The notes under the pieces were generated by a model. That model did no database searches, was not told where the DNA came from, and worked only from the letters and a program-made list of their open reading frames with translations. This document shows, piece by piece, positions 14,189 to 26,515 of a stretch of DNA of 64,000 bases (its first letter is position 1; the number at the start of each line of letters is the position of its first letter). Location: the NCBI GenBank assembly GCA_943737045.1, contig CALSFV010000416.1:62001-126000 (forward strand), read 5' to 3'. The position numbers and the translations under genes are program-made. The stretch comes from Parapristionchus giblindavisi (lineage: Eukaryota > Nematoda > Chromadorea > Rhabditida > Diplogasteridae).

Positions 14189-14709
14189 ATGAATCAATCG
14201 ATAATGAATGATCATGTACATCAATCATCATCATCATCATCTCATCATGTTGATAGTAGAGCAGGATGTTCATCATATGGATCACCTCATTTAATGAGTA
14301 CTGTATATGAAGAAGGAGAAGGAGGAGGAGGAGAATCAAATGAGTGTGATATAGTACCAACATCTCGAGATAGATGTAATACATGGCCTATGAGAAGACC
14401 AACATTAGATCATTCTAATCATGAATCATTCATTCATGATGATATGATACCTGAAGAGAAAGAGTAAGTATTCATCTATATCTTAGTATTCATTGAGAAA
14501 TGAATTTGATAGTAATTGATTGATTCTTTCTATCTCTTATTCTTTCTTATACGTGTGTCAAAGGAGTTGTATGCATTGAGAGAAAGAGAAGAAGAAGAAG
14601 ACTAGTGAAAAAGTGTGAGCAGACTCAGGGGTGGAAGGGAATGGAGATCTTTCTCTCCAGTTGTCCTCTCTCTCTCCCTCTCCCTCTCCCTCTCTCCCTC
14701 TCCCTCTCC

Positions 14710-14742
<33 letters not shown>

Positions 14743-17700
14743 CCCTCTCCCTCCCTCTCCTTTCGCTCTCATTGAATATCTCTTCGGTTGCACTCAAAGT
14801 GAGAGTTATAGAATATGTCTAGTCAATGAATGAAGAGAAGAGATAGATAGAGTATTTGATGTACTTTTGATAATTGAATGAATATGGTTCCATCTATATA
14901 GATGGTATCGTATATACATTGAGAGATAATAGAATAGAATACAAAAAGTCTTCCTCTCTCTCATACTCTCAGTACATATTTCTTATTCTTCTCTCCATTT
15001 CTTATTAGTAGTTGAAGAAGAGATACTTTCCAATTGCAATTTCCTTCTTCTCTCTCTCTCCCTCTCTCTGTCTCCTCTATTCTCAGTGTAGATATGATTC
15101 ATTTGTATTTCCTTCATCTTCTTTTTGGCACAAGTAATTGATAGATAGATAGAGAGAGAGAATGGAGAGGGAGAGATATGTACTCGAATGAATGAATAGA
15201 TTGAGACAAGACATGAAATACTCAATAGATGGATATGATTATTGATTGAATTACAGTGAATTATCATCGAATGATCAATTGAATGTATCTAATCTATCAG
15301 TATGTGATCATAATGATATGAATCATTTGAATGAATCATCATCTACTTTCTCTCCTGGGTATGTATATTATATCTTTATCTATATCATAGAGTACGAAGA
15401 AGATTAGGAATGATATAATATCATGATGATAGAGATTATATTGATTTATTTCAATCTTTATTCATTGAATTCATATTGACAAAAGATGATATTTAATTTA
15501 TAAGACAAAAAATGATTATATTAGATAGAATGATGATATATATTGATGTGTATATTATTGATTAGTTATGATATACTGTGGTATGAGATGATCCATTGAC
15601 CTCCTCCTTCATCCCCTTTTGGTCTAAGTCTATGTCTTTGTAGTCTATCTTCTCTTTCGATTATCTCATGTATCATATAATGATATCATGAACTAATGAA
15701 TCAAAGCAAAGATATATAGATATACATCTTTAACTTATGGCTCTTTAATAAAAGAGTGCAAACTCTAATTTTCCAAGCTTTTAAAAAAGCACCCGGAAAT
15801 TTAACAACAAAAACCGGAAGATCAAAATGTGAAATCGTATAAAGTGCGCGAATTCAATTTGGCACTTTCGACTTAGAATTTCCGATATCGATGAAAGGAA
15901 AAGGAACTTTCGGATTTACTTCATTAAAAAAGCAATGACAGTCGGAATGTAGGAATTTGAATTCCTGCTTCTCATTCGCATCCACGAATTCAAATTTCGA
16001 ATTCTCGGGTGTTTTTTAAAGCTTGGAAACTCGCCGATTTTGTACTCTTTTTTAAAAGAGATCATTCTATACTTTTCATCATCTACATGTTCTTCTCATT
16101 TTTGATAGAGATAGAAAGATATGAAGATGATGAAGAAGAAGGGACAAATGAATCATTTATCTCCCCTCCCTCCTCTCCCCATCCCTCTCCCTCTTCCCTC
16201 CCTTCCTCTATTCCTTTATATCTGTACTATATCTTTGTAATGATAAGAGAGGATAAGGAAGTAGTTTAAAGAACAAAAAACTAATAATTCTATGGAAAAT
16301 CATAATAGAATAAGAATACATAAATTGAGTAGATGAATCAATTGAATAGTTTTGATATAATGTATTCTATACATTATCTTCTTTTCTTTATTCTCTTTCC
16401 TACTCGAATTGACTCATGTACTATATGTTTTCCATACTTTACAGTTGTCCTTTTCTCTCCCTCTCCCTCTCCCTCTTCCTCTCCTTCTCTCGTTATCCTA
16501 ATGCAGTATATAGATATATAGAATGAAGTGAGAAGGGATAGGGGATGAATGAAATATAATAAGAAGTATAAGTATAATAAATGAATAGATCATATGAGTA
16601 ATCAATGAATGAATAAATGATATAGAATATAATAATGTAATGAATATATTGATTGTATTGATAGTATTGATATTATTGATTCAGTGATATATCATCTCCA
16701 ACGAGTGGTTGTTCATCTCTATTATTCAATGGATTAGATGTACCTCCTACTAGTAAGAAGGTTAGTTTATACTCTTCTATCTCTTATCTATTCATTCCTA
16801 TTATATAGATGAGAGATGTAATAGGTTCATTTAATTGATTCTCATAGTATTATTTCTATTTATCTTATGGTATCATATATTGTATTCATTTATATTCAAT
16901 CATCTTATTTCATTAAATGAAAGAGTATTAGATAATGAAGAGATCTCATCTTTACTTAATCCTACTATATACATATACATACTGTATATAATATAATATT
17001 GTATTATAGGGAGCAACTCGTAGAAATGCATGGGGTAATATGAGTTATGCTGATTTGATAACTCAAGCTATTCTACAATCTCCTGAGAAAAGGCTCACTC
17101 TTAGTCAAGGTACCTACTTTTTAAACTTATTTTTTTATTTTCGTAGTTTGTGCTATTTAAGTTTTTTTTAAAAAGATAGTTTAACCAATGATATAGGATT
17201 GAAATCTTGTAAATGATATTGAATGAATTTATGGTATAATAAAGTATAATACATTATCTTATCATATTTTCGCTTCAAATATTTCTCATAGAATCTTTTT
17301 TTTCAAAAGATTTAATGATGGGAGTTAATATGTACAATTTTATATTGAATAAAATCTTCAATATATAGAATTCAAAGGAAACTAATGAAGTTGTTCATTT
17401 GGTACTGATAGTACATTTAATAATTATTGTTATAATAGTATCTTAGATGGAAGTGGATATATAGAGAGAATATGATATGGTAGTACATATTAGATTGATT
17501 ATGAGAATGACTTCTTTTGATGTCTTAATTATATAATAATATAGATACATAAACTATCTCTTATTTATTCAATTGAAGAAAACATTTCATTTTTTTAATA
17601 GTTTCTTTATTTAATTATCTTTTTAATGCTAATTTGACATATTGTCCAAAATAGACATATTATTATTAGCCCCTCCCCCATCCTTGGGCGACATTGTCGC

Positions 17701-20700
17701 TAGCGACGAAAGCCAATCGATTTTGCTATAATTCGCTAAAAAAATGAAAAAGATTTAGCCAAAATTCACTTTATAATGATTTTTTTGCATTAATTTTTGG
17801 CTCCACCCATCCGATTTGAAGTTGCACTAACAAAGATTGCCCACGTATCCTTCTCCGTATATTACATCCTTCTCTATTCTCTTTCGTATTCTTAATGATA
17901 AATGTCTACTACATATTGTATATTGAATGATAGTTTATATGAATAGATTGCATATTGTATGATATGAATAAGAAAGATATAGATGAATGATTTAGTATTG
18001 AATGTATTGATAATGATATATGAGTAGATTCATTCATCCATTATATTCATTGATGAAGAAACGGAAGTATCTAAATGATATTAAAGTACTGTATATATGA
18101 GCATAGGTCGAATAGCTATGTTACACTTTTTCAAAATGCGGTCAGGTTTTTTGCATTTTTCGGGAATTTTCGGCTCAAAATGCGGTCGTGTACTCAAAAA
18201 AAAACTCCCAAATGCGGTCAAGTGTTTTCGATTTTTCCGAAAATTTTGTGCATATGAGGAATTAGAAATAAGGGTAGAAAGTATTGATTGATATAATAAA
18301 AGGATTGATTTCAGTATACGAATGGATGGTTCAGAATATTCCATACTTTCGAGATAAAGGAGATTCAAATAGTTCAGCTGGATGGAAGGTTAGTACATTA
18401 TCTATTCAATATCTTTATCTTATCACATAGTTAACAAGGGAACCATAATGCATTCCCGTGGCGATATTACTTCTGACATATACCATTCGAATCAGTATCC
18501 AATTCTGATAAGACGCCGTTGGTAAGCGATCTCAAAGGTTTATGAGCTTCGAGAAAATTGACATTGAAATTTGGCTATGTGATTCGGGAATTCCTGTGGT
18601 ATCATACACAAACCATCCGGATGGGTTTATGGACTCATCTATCAACTTCCCAAAGAAGTGCTTGTGTAGTGTAGTGGATAAGGTGGCTGCGTTCATTTTT
18701 GACTGTAATGAGTTCGATCCCCCTTGCAGCAATAATCTTTTGCTGATTTTGTTGTTGTCGAAATATTGAAATATTTTGCTGTGATTATGAAAGCTAGAAA
18801 AGAGAACATCTTATCAGTGTGAACTCTAACAACAAAATGAGAGAAGTAAAAAAATCACATCTCGGGCACATAATGAATGAACAGGAAGGCAATGAGCTGA
18901 CATCAAAGCTTTGGAAGACAGTTCAAAAAATGGAAGCATGTACCGCACTCGCATGATCTTTGATCTTTGAACTCTCATTGCTGTTTTTCAGGTCATTCAT
19001 TGCTTGGGAGGAGCAAAAATAATGCCATAAAAATTCGAAGTTCAATTTAACCTCTCCATTATGAGTCAAGCAATGAATGACCTGAAAAACAGCAATGAAA
19101 GTTCAAAGATCAAAGATAATGCGAGTACGGTACATGCTTCCATTTTTTGAACTGTCTTCCAAAGCTTTGATGTCAGCTCATTGCCTTCCTGTTCATTCAT
19201 TATGTGCCCGAGATGTGATTTTTTACTTCACTCATTTTGTTATTAAAGTTCACACTGATAAGATGTTCTCTTTTCTAGCTTTCATAATCACAGCAAAATA
19301 TTTCAATCTTTCGACAACAACAAAATCAGCAAAAGATTATTGCTGCAAGGGGGATCGAACTCATTACAGTCAAAAATAAACGCAGTCACCTTATCCACTA
19401 CACTACACAAGCACTTCTTTGGGAAGTTGATAGATGAGTCCATAAACCCATCCAGATGGTTTGTGTAGGATGCCACAGGAATTCCCGAAATACATAGCCA
19501 AATTTCAATGTCAATTTTCTCGAAGCTCATAAACCTTTGAGATCGCTTACCAACGGCGTCTTATCAGAATTGGATACAGATTCGAATGGTATATGTCACA
19601 AGTTATATCGCCACGGGAATGCATTATGGTTCCCTTGTAAGTATAATAGTAGATGATGATGATTAGTCATTCAATATACAAATATGATGAAATAGAAGAA
19701 GGAATGGTAAGAGTGATGAAGAGAGGGAGATTACGGTATATGACCATTGTAAATGATAGATGAAGATGAACTAATTTTATTAAAATATTCAATTATTGAT
19801 TATGATATAGATGAATGAATTATTGATTGAATTGTTTATCCATGTATCTATTCATTTCTTTCATTCATCATTCTATATATGAAGTATAGTGTAAATTGTA
19901 TCGACGTGTCTATTGATTGAGTCTATCGATCTTCTAAATAACACTTTTCCATATGCGCAAAAAATACTTTGTTTTGTTTCGCAATAGTATAGACTTGTAA
20001 GAATAGATGTGATACTCTTGTAGAATATTCTAAATGAAAGTCGTTCATTATCATTTATTATCCATCATTTTATTCATTCTTCCATCTTCTCCATCTCCTT
20101 CTTCTTCTTCTTCTTCTTCTTCTTCTTCTCTCAAATATATTATTGACAATCACTTTGCCTGTATATCGTTGTCCCTCTTCATTCTCTTCTACTTCTACTT
20201 CTAACTTCTAACTCTCTCTCCCTTTCTACCTCTGCCTCTCTTCTCTCCCTCTCCCTCTCCTTCTTCCTCTTCTCATCTCTTGTATCTATTCTTTCACATT
20301 GTGATTCTCTGTCTCTATCATTCTCTATTATCTCTTCATTCATTCATAGTATCGACTCTTCTTCTTCGTCCGTTCGTTCCTCTCAAAAACATCGAGACTC
20401 CCCTCTCCTCCCTTCCCTCTCCTCCCCTCTCCTCCCCTCTCCTCCCTTCCCTCTCCTCCCCTCTCCTCCCCTCTCCTCCCTTCCCTCTCCTCCCCTCCTC
20501 TCTCCCCTCTCCTCCCCTCTCCTCCCTTCCCTCTCCTCCCTTCCCTCTCTCCCCTCTCCTCCCCTCTCCTCCCCTCTCCTCCCCTCTCCTCCCCTCTCCT
20601 CCCCTCCTCTCTCCCCTCTCTCCTCTCCTCTCTCCCTTCCCTACCCCCAGCTGCTTTTTACTCATTCTTCTCACCATCTATCCATTCATTCGTTCATTCT

Positions 20701-21197
20701 TCTTCTTCATCATTGATATCTTCATTCACTATCATTCCTTATTAACTTTCATATTCTTTTTCTATTCTTCTATTTCTTCTATCATTTCATTCATATATTC
20801 ATTCACTCTTTATACTCTTCTTTCCGTACCCCCCGGCACTCAAAAATAGCCTGCGCTTGGGTGGCGGCTGTAGTCTTCTCCTCCCTTTCCCCTAGCTCTT
20901 CTCCCTCTCCTTCTCCCTCTCCCTCTCCCTCTCCCTCTCCCTCTCCCTCTCCCTCTCCCTCTCCCTCTCCCTCTCCCTCTCCCTCTCCCTCTCCCTCTCC
21001 CTCTCCCTCTTCTTCTCCCTCTCCCTCTTCTTCTTCTTCTTCTTCTCGTGGCAGCCTCCCCCAGGCAGGGCAGACTCTAGTCTCCTCCCCCCTCTTCACT
21101 CTCTCCCTCCTCCCCTTTTTTCGTTCCTTCCCTCCTCCCTCTCCTCTCTCTCTCACCACAAGGAAGGGAACACTAGTGTGTGTCTCCCTCCCTCTCC

Positions 21198-21251
<54 letters not shown>

Positions 21252-23661
21252 ATAGTAAGAGGAGGGCCCTACCCGTGACCCGACCATCTCTTTCCCCTTC
21301 TTCCCTTGGTTCGTTCTTTCTCTACCTCTCTCCCTCTCCCTCTCCCTCTCTACCTCCCTCCCTTTATCTACCTCAACTATAGTACGTCTACTAGTACTAT
21401 ACCTTATTGATTGATTCAATAATTTGCGATCATCATTATTACTATTCATTGTTGGTATCATCTAGTACATCATCTATTCATTCATCTACCTCATCTCATC
21501 ATCTACTACCTCATCTATTAGTATCGTCATAGTCTTCATATATCATCATCATCATCATCATCTCAATCAATCAATAATCAATCAATCAATCAATGGATCC
21601 TCCACTACCATCATCAATGACATCAATTCATGATGATATAGTACCAGAATGTCGATCTCGTTGTTTTACATGGCCAATGCTTCAATATAATGGAAGTGGT
21701 CAATCTGGATATGGATATGATGGAATAGAACCAACAGTGGCTCAACTATTAGCAGCTACTACACCATCATCATCAATGAGTGGAGTAGGAGGAGGACAGA
21801 TAAATATGGATAGTATAGGACCATTGAATGGAGGAGGAGGATGTATTCCTATGAAGAAGAAAAGATGTAGAAGAAAACCAGCTGATCAATTAGCACAGAA
21901 GAAACCAAATCCATGGGGTGAAGAATCATATTCTGATTTGATTGCTAAAGCATTAGAAAGTGCTGTTGATGGAAGATTAAAACTTAATGAAATATATCAA
22001 TGGTTCTCTGATAATGTATCATACTTTCGTGATCGATCTAGTCAAGAAGAAGCTGCTGGATGGAAGGCAAGTTATCATATCTTGTTATCATAAAGAGTAT
22101 AGTATATCTCTCTATCTCAATCATTTATCTCTATCTATCTCTCTATCATCTATTCTATTCATTCTATTCATCCATTCTCATTTACTCTCACAGCTGTTCT
22201 TCTTCTTCTTCATCTATTATCACAATTCCCTCACTATGAGAGGGAGTGACATATCATCATTCATTCATTCATTCCTTCTTCATCTCTTCTATCTGTCTAT
22301 AACCTCTGACCATCTGCGCTTCATTTTCTTCAGTTAATCATTTGTTCATTCTCTTCTCTTGTCTTGTCTATCTCTATCATATTATGAATTCAATCCTTTT
22401 CTTCTATTCTCATTTCATTCATTCATTCATTCATTCATTTCATATCGTTCAGTCTAATCTATCTCTTATAATGGTCGTGAGACGATGGAATGAATATATG
22501 TGAGAGAAAAAGGAGTAGATAGAGGAAGAGGGGAGGGTAGACTGAGGGGGGTCGTCTTTTTAGGTTGACAGAGTGTTCCTTTCCCTCCCTCTCCCTCTTC
22601 CTCTCTCCCTCTTCCTCTCTCCCTCTCCCTCTTCCTCTCTCCCTCTCCCTCTTCCTCTCTCCCTCTCCCTCTATCCCATTCTCGTCTTCTTCTACTCTTT
22701 ATTCATTGATATCTTTGATTAGTACATGGCCTTGACTATGTACTATCTACTATTCTATCCTTTATCCTCTATTCCATCTATTGTATTCTTCTCTATCTTC
22801 TCTTATTATCATGAATATCATAATCATCATCATCAGTAATAGAATCTCGTGAGAAGAATGACGTAGTAGTTATCACTTTATCATCCATCTCTCCCTCTTA
22901 TATCCATCCATCTATGATAGAGAGATAGGGGAGGAGAGTTAGAGGGAGAGGGAGAGGGGGGAAGGGGGAATGAGAAAATGGGATGGTAAACATTGGTGAA
23001 AGATTGAAAGAATGAATGAAGGAGAAAAAAAGAGTGGAGAAGAGAATAAAAAAGAGTGAATGAAAGATTATTATGAAATGAATACTATAATTATTGACTG
23101 TATAGAGATAGAGATATAAATAAAGTAATATTGAATAGATGAGATAAGATGATATTCATTTCAGAATTCAATACGTCATAATCTCTCATTACATTCTCGG
23201 TTTATGAGAATACAAAATGAAGGAGCTGGAAAGAGTAGTTGGTATGTTATACTACTATATTCATTTATTGATTCAATATTGATTATATTGATTAGAATGA
23301 TAATATTGATTGATTGAAGGTGGGTAATCAATCCAGATGCTAAACCTGGACGAAATCCACGAAGACAAAGAGCATCTACAATGGATACTTCATCTAAATC
23401 AGTTATTGATAAGAAAAGAAGAGGAGCTAGAAAGAAGGTTCATTCATTCATTCATTCATTCCATTATATACTATTGTAATATAAATATACATGATATTCT
23501 ATTCTTTCATTCTCTTCTTATTCTTCTCCATTTCTATCATCTATCATTCTTATTCTTCTTCTACTCTTATTCTCTTTCCTTTTTTGTTCAGTACACCAGT
23601 ACAATAGAGGCCTCTTCTGTATGGATCGATGCAGTCTTCTCTCTCTCTCTCTTCTCTCTCT

Positions 23662-23714
<53 letters not shown>

Positions 23715-24011
23715 CTCCTCCTCCTCCTCCTCCTCCTCCTCCTCCTCCTCCTCCTCCTCCTCCTCCCCTCCTCTCCTCTCCTCTCTCTTCCTCTTCTTCT
23801 CATCCTTCCTCTCTTACTCTCCCTCTATATAGTCCCTTCTATTCGTCTACCCCCAGCCGGTTTTTGTGTCTCTCTCCTCTCTTCCCTCTCTTCTCTTCTC
23901 TCTTCTATCGCTTTCGCTTATGCGTTCATTCTCCCTCCTCACGCATAGGTAATCACGTCAGTGAGTGGAGAATGAGAGGAATGGAGAAAGAGAGGGAGAG
24001 AGGAAGAGGAA

Positions 24012-24059
<48 letters not shown>

Positions 24060-25325
24060 AAGGGAGAGGGAGGAAATGAGGCATGGCAAGTACCGTCCCT
24101 TCTCAATATGGATAGTATAGATAGAAGATGGAAGGAGAATAAGAATATGAAATAATGATGTATGTTAATATATTATAGGTAATGGATTTGAGAGTAGTTG
24201 GAGGATCAACATCTGCATTATCTGTATCATCATCTGGAGTTGGAGGAAGTAATTCATCTATTCTATCTCATGATCCATTCAATACTAATACTAATGATGA
24301 TAGTATCAATTCTCCATTCGATGCTCTATACAGGTTAATCTATATTCATATTGATATTATATAGATGAATATGAAGATGAGAGGGATACTGTAGATTGAT
24401 GATGATGTCAGATGAAGAAGAAGAAGAAGAGGAGGAGAATAGTGAAAGGAGTATAAATGAATAGAGAAATGAATAGAAAGTGAAGATTGTACTAGTAATA
24501 GTAGATTGTATATTCAATAGTAATAGTAATAGTATAGAATGAGAATGATGAAATGATAGAGATATTGAATGATTGAATAGAATGAGTATATCTCTTATGT
24601 GTTGTAGAGCTCGAGCATCATCAACATCAGTAACAACTGGAATGAGAAGTGGATCTCCTATTGAACATTTTGATGATTTTGATTTCCCTCCATGGGTTGA
24701 TTCAGCTACTAATAATCCTTCTATTCCAAGTGATATTGTTGATAGAACCGATCATGTAAGTTACATTATAATCATATTATATGAATGTCTATGTTTTTAT
24801 TTAGATTCGTCTCGATGCTTCTCGTGTAGCATCGAATGTACTTGGAAGAGAAATCAAACAAGAGATGAAAGTAATCAAGGTACTCTATTCAATATTATTT
24901 CATTATATTAATATAATAATTATAGAATGAACCAGGAGTAGCTCCACCTCCATCATATCAAGAATTGAGTAGTGTTCGTGGACCTCAACAACATCTACAG
25001 AATCCCCTTCTAAGAGGACAATTAACACAAATGAAAACACCAACTACAGGGTATATATCTATTATATTGATTGATATCTAACGATATATATATTAGTTTC
25101 AGTCTTCCATCATATTTGGGTGGTTCATATGGATGGTCTACAATGACATTACCATCTCATTCATGTGGTGCTTCTGTATCTCAAGTATCTGTTCAATCAT
25201 CATTACCTATTGATCTTGAGAATCTAACATTACCTGATCAACCATTGATTGATATGGATATGGAGAGTATTCTACGTCATGAACTATCTCAGACAACTAA
25301 TAATCAACTCAATTTTGATATTTGA
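14189..25325 (+). CDS. daf-16: FOXO forkhead transcription factor DAF-16, isoform a
   Basis: Insulin-pathway FOXO factor. Exons inferred: 14189-14463, 15257-15358, 16685-16760, 17010-17109, 18315-18388, then common exons 23165-23241, 23320-23437, 24179-24333, 24608-24755, 24805-24879, 24926-25050, 25103-25325. Exon 1 has the amino-terminal AKT site RDRCNTWP. The a-type forkhead half reads [14 protein letters not shown] ... [18 protein letters not shown]; the shared half reads [20 protein letters not shown] and [11 protein letters not shown], followed by a second AKT site (RQRAST) and the basic RRGARKK. A third AKT site is RARASSTS. The carboxy terminus has the FOXO activation motif [12 protein letters not shown] ... 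LRHELSQ. Splice phases agree throughout. The first in-frame ATG is 14189; an upstream exon or UTR is possible. Introns are large and full of repeats. Confidence 0.93.
15741..16062. mobile_element. Short inverted-repeat element in daf-16 isoform-a intron
   Basis: Imperfect inverted termini of about 60 bp: the left begins CTCTTTAATAAAAGAG and the right ends CTCTTTTTTAAAAGAG, with a second matched block (CCAAGCTTTTAAAAAA against TTTTTTAAAGCTTGG). About 320 bp, no ORF. I see no clear target-site duplication, so the class is unknown. Confidence 0.6.
18664..18730 (+). repeat. tRNA-derived segment inside left palindrome arm
   Basis: Contains an A-box-like GTAGTGGATAAGGTGGCTG and a B-box-like GAGTTCGATCCCC about 35 bp later, the spacing of tRNA internal promoters. 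The order resembles a tRNA body missing good acceptor pairing, so it is tRNA-derived repeat DNA rather than a tRNA gene. Confidence 0.5.
19342..19408 (-). repeat. tRNA-derived segment inside right palindrome arm (mirror copy)
   Basis: Inverted counterpart of the segment at 18664-18730. The B-box-like GAGTTCGATCCCC and the A-box-like sequence are retained on the minus strand, so two putative pol III promoters point towards each other. Confidence 0.5.
19641..21592. other. Intron of daf-16a and presumed promoter of daf-16b, with CT tracts
   Basis: Separates the a-specific forkhead exon from the b-specific first exon. It holds CCTCT/CCCCTCTCCT repeats (20398-20640), a CCCTCT array (about 20895-21010), pure CT (about 21198-21247) and a short CATCAT/CAATCAAT block just before 21593. 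No coding exon is recognisable. By position it should contain the isoform-b promoter. Confidence 0.6.
21593..22066 (+). CDS. daf-16: daf-16 isoform b first exon with alternative forkhead half
   Basis: A separate start exon (ATG 21593) encoding its own AKT site, RSRCFTWP, and an alternative first half of the forkhead domain: [19 protein letters not shown] ... [17 protein letters not shown] and EEAAGWK. It joins in phase to the shared exon at 23165 ([11 protein letters not shown]). Its residues differ strongly from the a-type half ([10 protein letters not shown] ... [11 protein letters not shown]). This is the arrangement of C. elegans daf-16a/b and Strongyloides fktf-1. The exon ends AAG followed by GCAAGT, so its 5' splice site is a GC donor, whereas the competing a exon uses AAG/GTTAGT. 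Before the domain is a basic KKKRCRRK stretch. Confidence 0.9.
23642..23780. repeat. (CT)n followed by (CCT)n microsatellite in daf-16 intron
   Basis: CT dinucleotides at about 23642-23715 change into about 17 CCT units at 23716-23765. A complementary-type AGAG tract follows at about 24015-24056, so the same intron has pyrimidine then purine runs on one strand that could pair in the transcript. Confidence 0.9.
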
Positions 25326-26515
25326 TATTCAATATCTTCTTCTTCTTCTTGTATGGTTGTCATTAATGTGCAGTACACTTCTCACTTGATCCTTCCATTC
25401 ATTCATTCATTCATTCATTCATTCATTCGTTCATCCTTCAATTGGCCATGTATCATTAAACCTTTCTTCTCTATTCCGACCCAATGTTGTATATTTGTAT
25501 CCGGTTAGATTCATTTCCCCTCTTCTTCTTCTTTCTATTCGTTGTATGGTTGTTACTGATTGATCTACCTCATTAGAATGGAATAGATTCGGTATTCATC
25601 ACTATATTCATCCGTATCTATTCATATTCATTTAATCTGGTTCCATATACTCCCATCCTTCTTCTTTGTTCTTTATAATACTAGTCAGATATGTGAGAGA
25701 CGATGTGTTCTTCTTTCCCCGTCTATGAATCGGGTCTTCCTACCTTTCCCCCTTCTATTCCCCGTTACCATCCCCTTAACCATTCAATGCATTTACCCTA
25801 TTCTTTCCTTCTTTCGGAACATTCATTTATTGTACATAGTACACTCAGAGGTGATTAGATAATGCATATTGAATAGTAAATACTCTATTTCTGATTCATT
25901 AATTCGTTCGATCTACAATATATTCGTTATTGTTCTCATCATCTGATGGATTCATTCTCTTTCATTCATTCATTTGTTCTTCCTCTGTATTTGTTCAATT
26001 GTTGTCACGACTTCTTCTAAACTCCCCTTCCCCTTCCTTCTTTCCTTCTCCATTTGCCCATCTCCTACTTCTTCTGATTTCGTACACATATGTATATCAT
26101 CAAATCTGTTTTTTTACCTCGACTTGTCTTTTTTTGTAATAATTACACATAATAAAGTGTCTGTCTTGAGATTGGTTGGTCTATACAGTACATTTAAGTT
26201 GTCTTCTATCTCTTCTATCGATTACTTGTATCGTCAACGGCCTCTTGTCAAGTGAACGAAAGAAGAAGAAGGAGAGTGGCACTGGCACGACGCCAAAACA
26301 ACCTCCCTCCCTCTCCCTCTCTCCCTCTCTCTCTCCCTCTCCCTCTACCTCTCTCTCTCCCTCTCCCTCTACCTCTCCCTCTGCCGTCTATCCATCGTCG
26401 TTCGTCCCATGAGTCGTGTTGTTGTTGTGATGGTTGTATGTGGCACCCCTCCCCTAGATTGCGTTGCCTTCTCTATTCACTTGGTCTTTCTACTACTATC
26501 TTCTTATTCATAAGT
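25326..26515. other. Convergent 3' flanks of daf-16 and the FANCM-like gene
   Basis: About 1.2 kb between two stop codons facing each other; presumably the two 3' UTRs. Contains a TTCATTCATTCA run (25398-25430) and CT/CCCTCTACCT repeats (26300-26385). No coding signal seen. Confidence 0.6.

Larger units (their letters stand above)
18435..19637. mobile_element. 1.2-kb palindromic (foldback) element with tRNA-like arms in a daf-16 intron
   Basis: Arms 18435-19006 and 19067-19637 (about 572 bp each) are near-identical inverted copies separated by a 60-bp loop; outer ends are CAAGGGAACCATAATGC. A TAA trinucleotide flanks both sides (18432-18434, 19638-19640), which fits a 3-bp target duplication as made by PIF/Harbinger-type elements. 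It carries no transposase. It lies in the intron following the a-specific forkhead exon, so unspliced transcripts could form a very long hairpin. Confidence 0.85.

Noticed and set aside
20861..21382. 173-residue Ser-Pro repeat frame
   Set aside because: Entirely encoded by CCCTCT microsatellites; no start context or homology.
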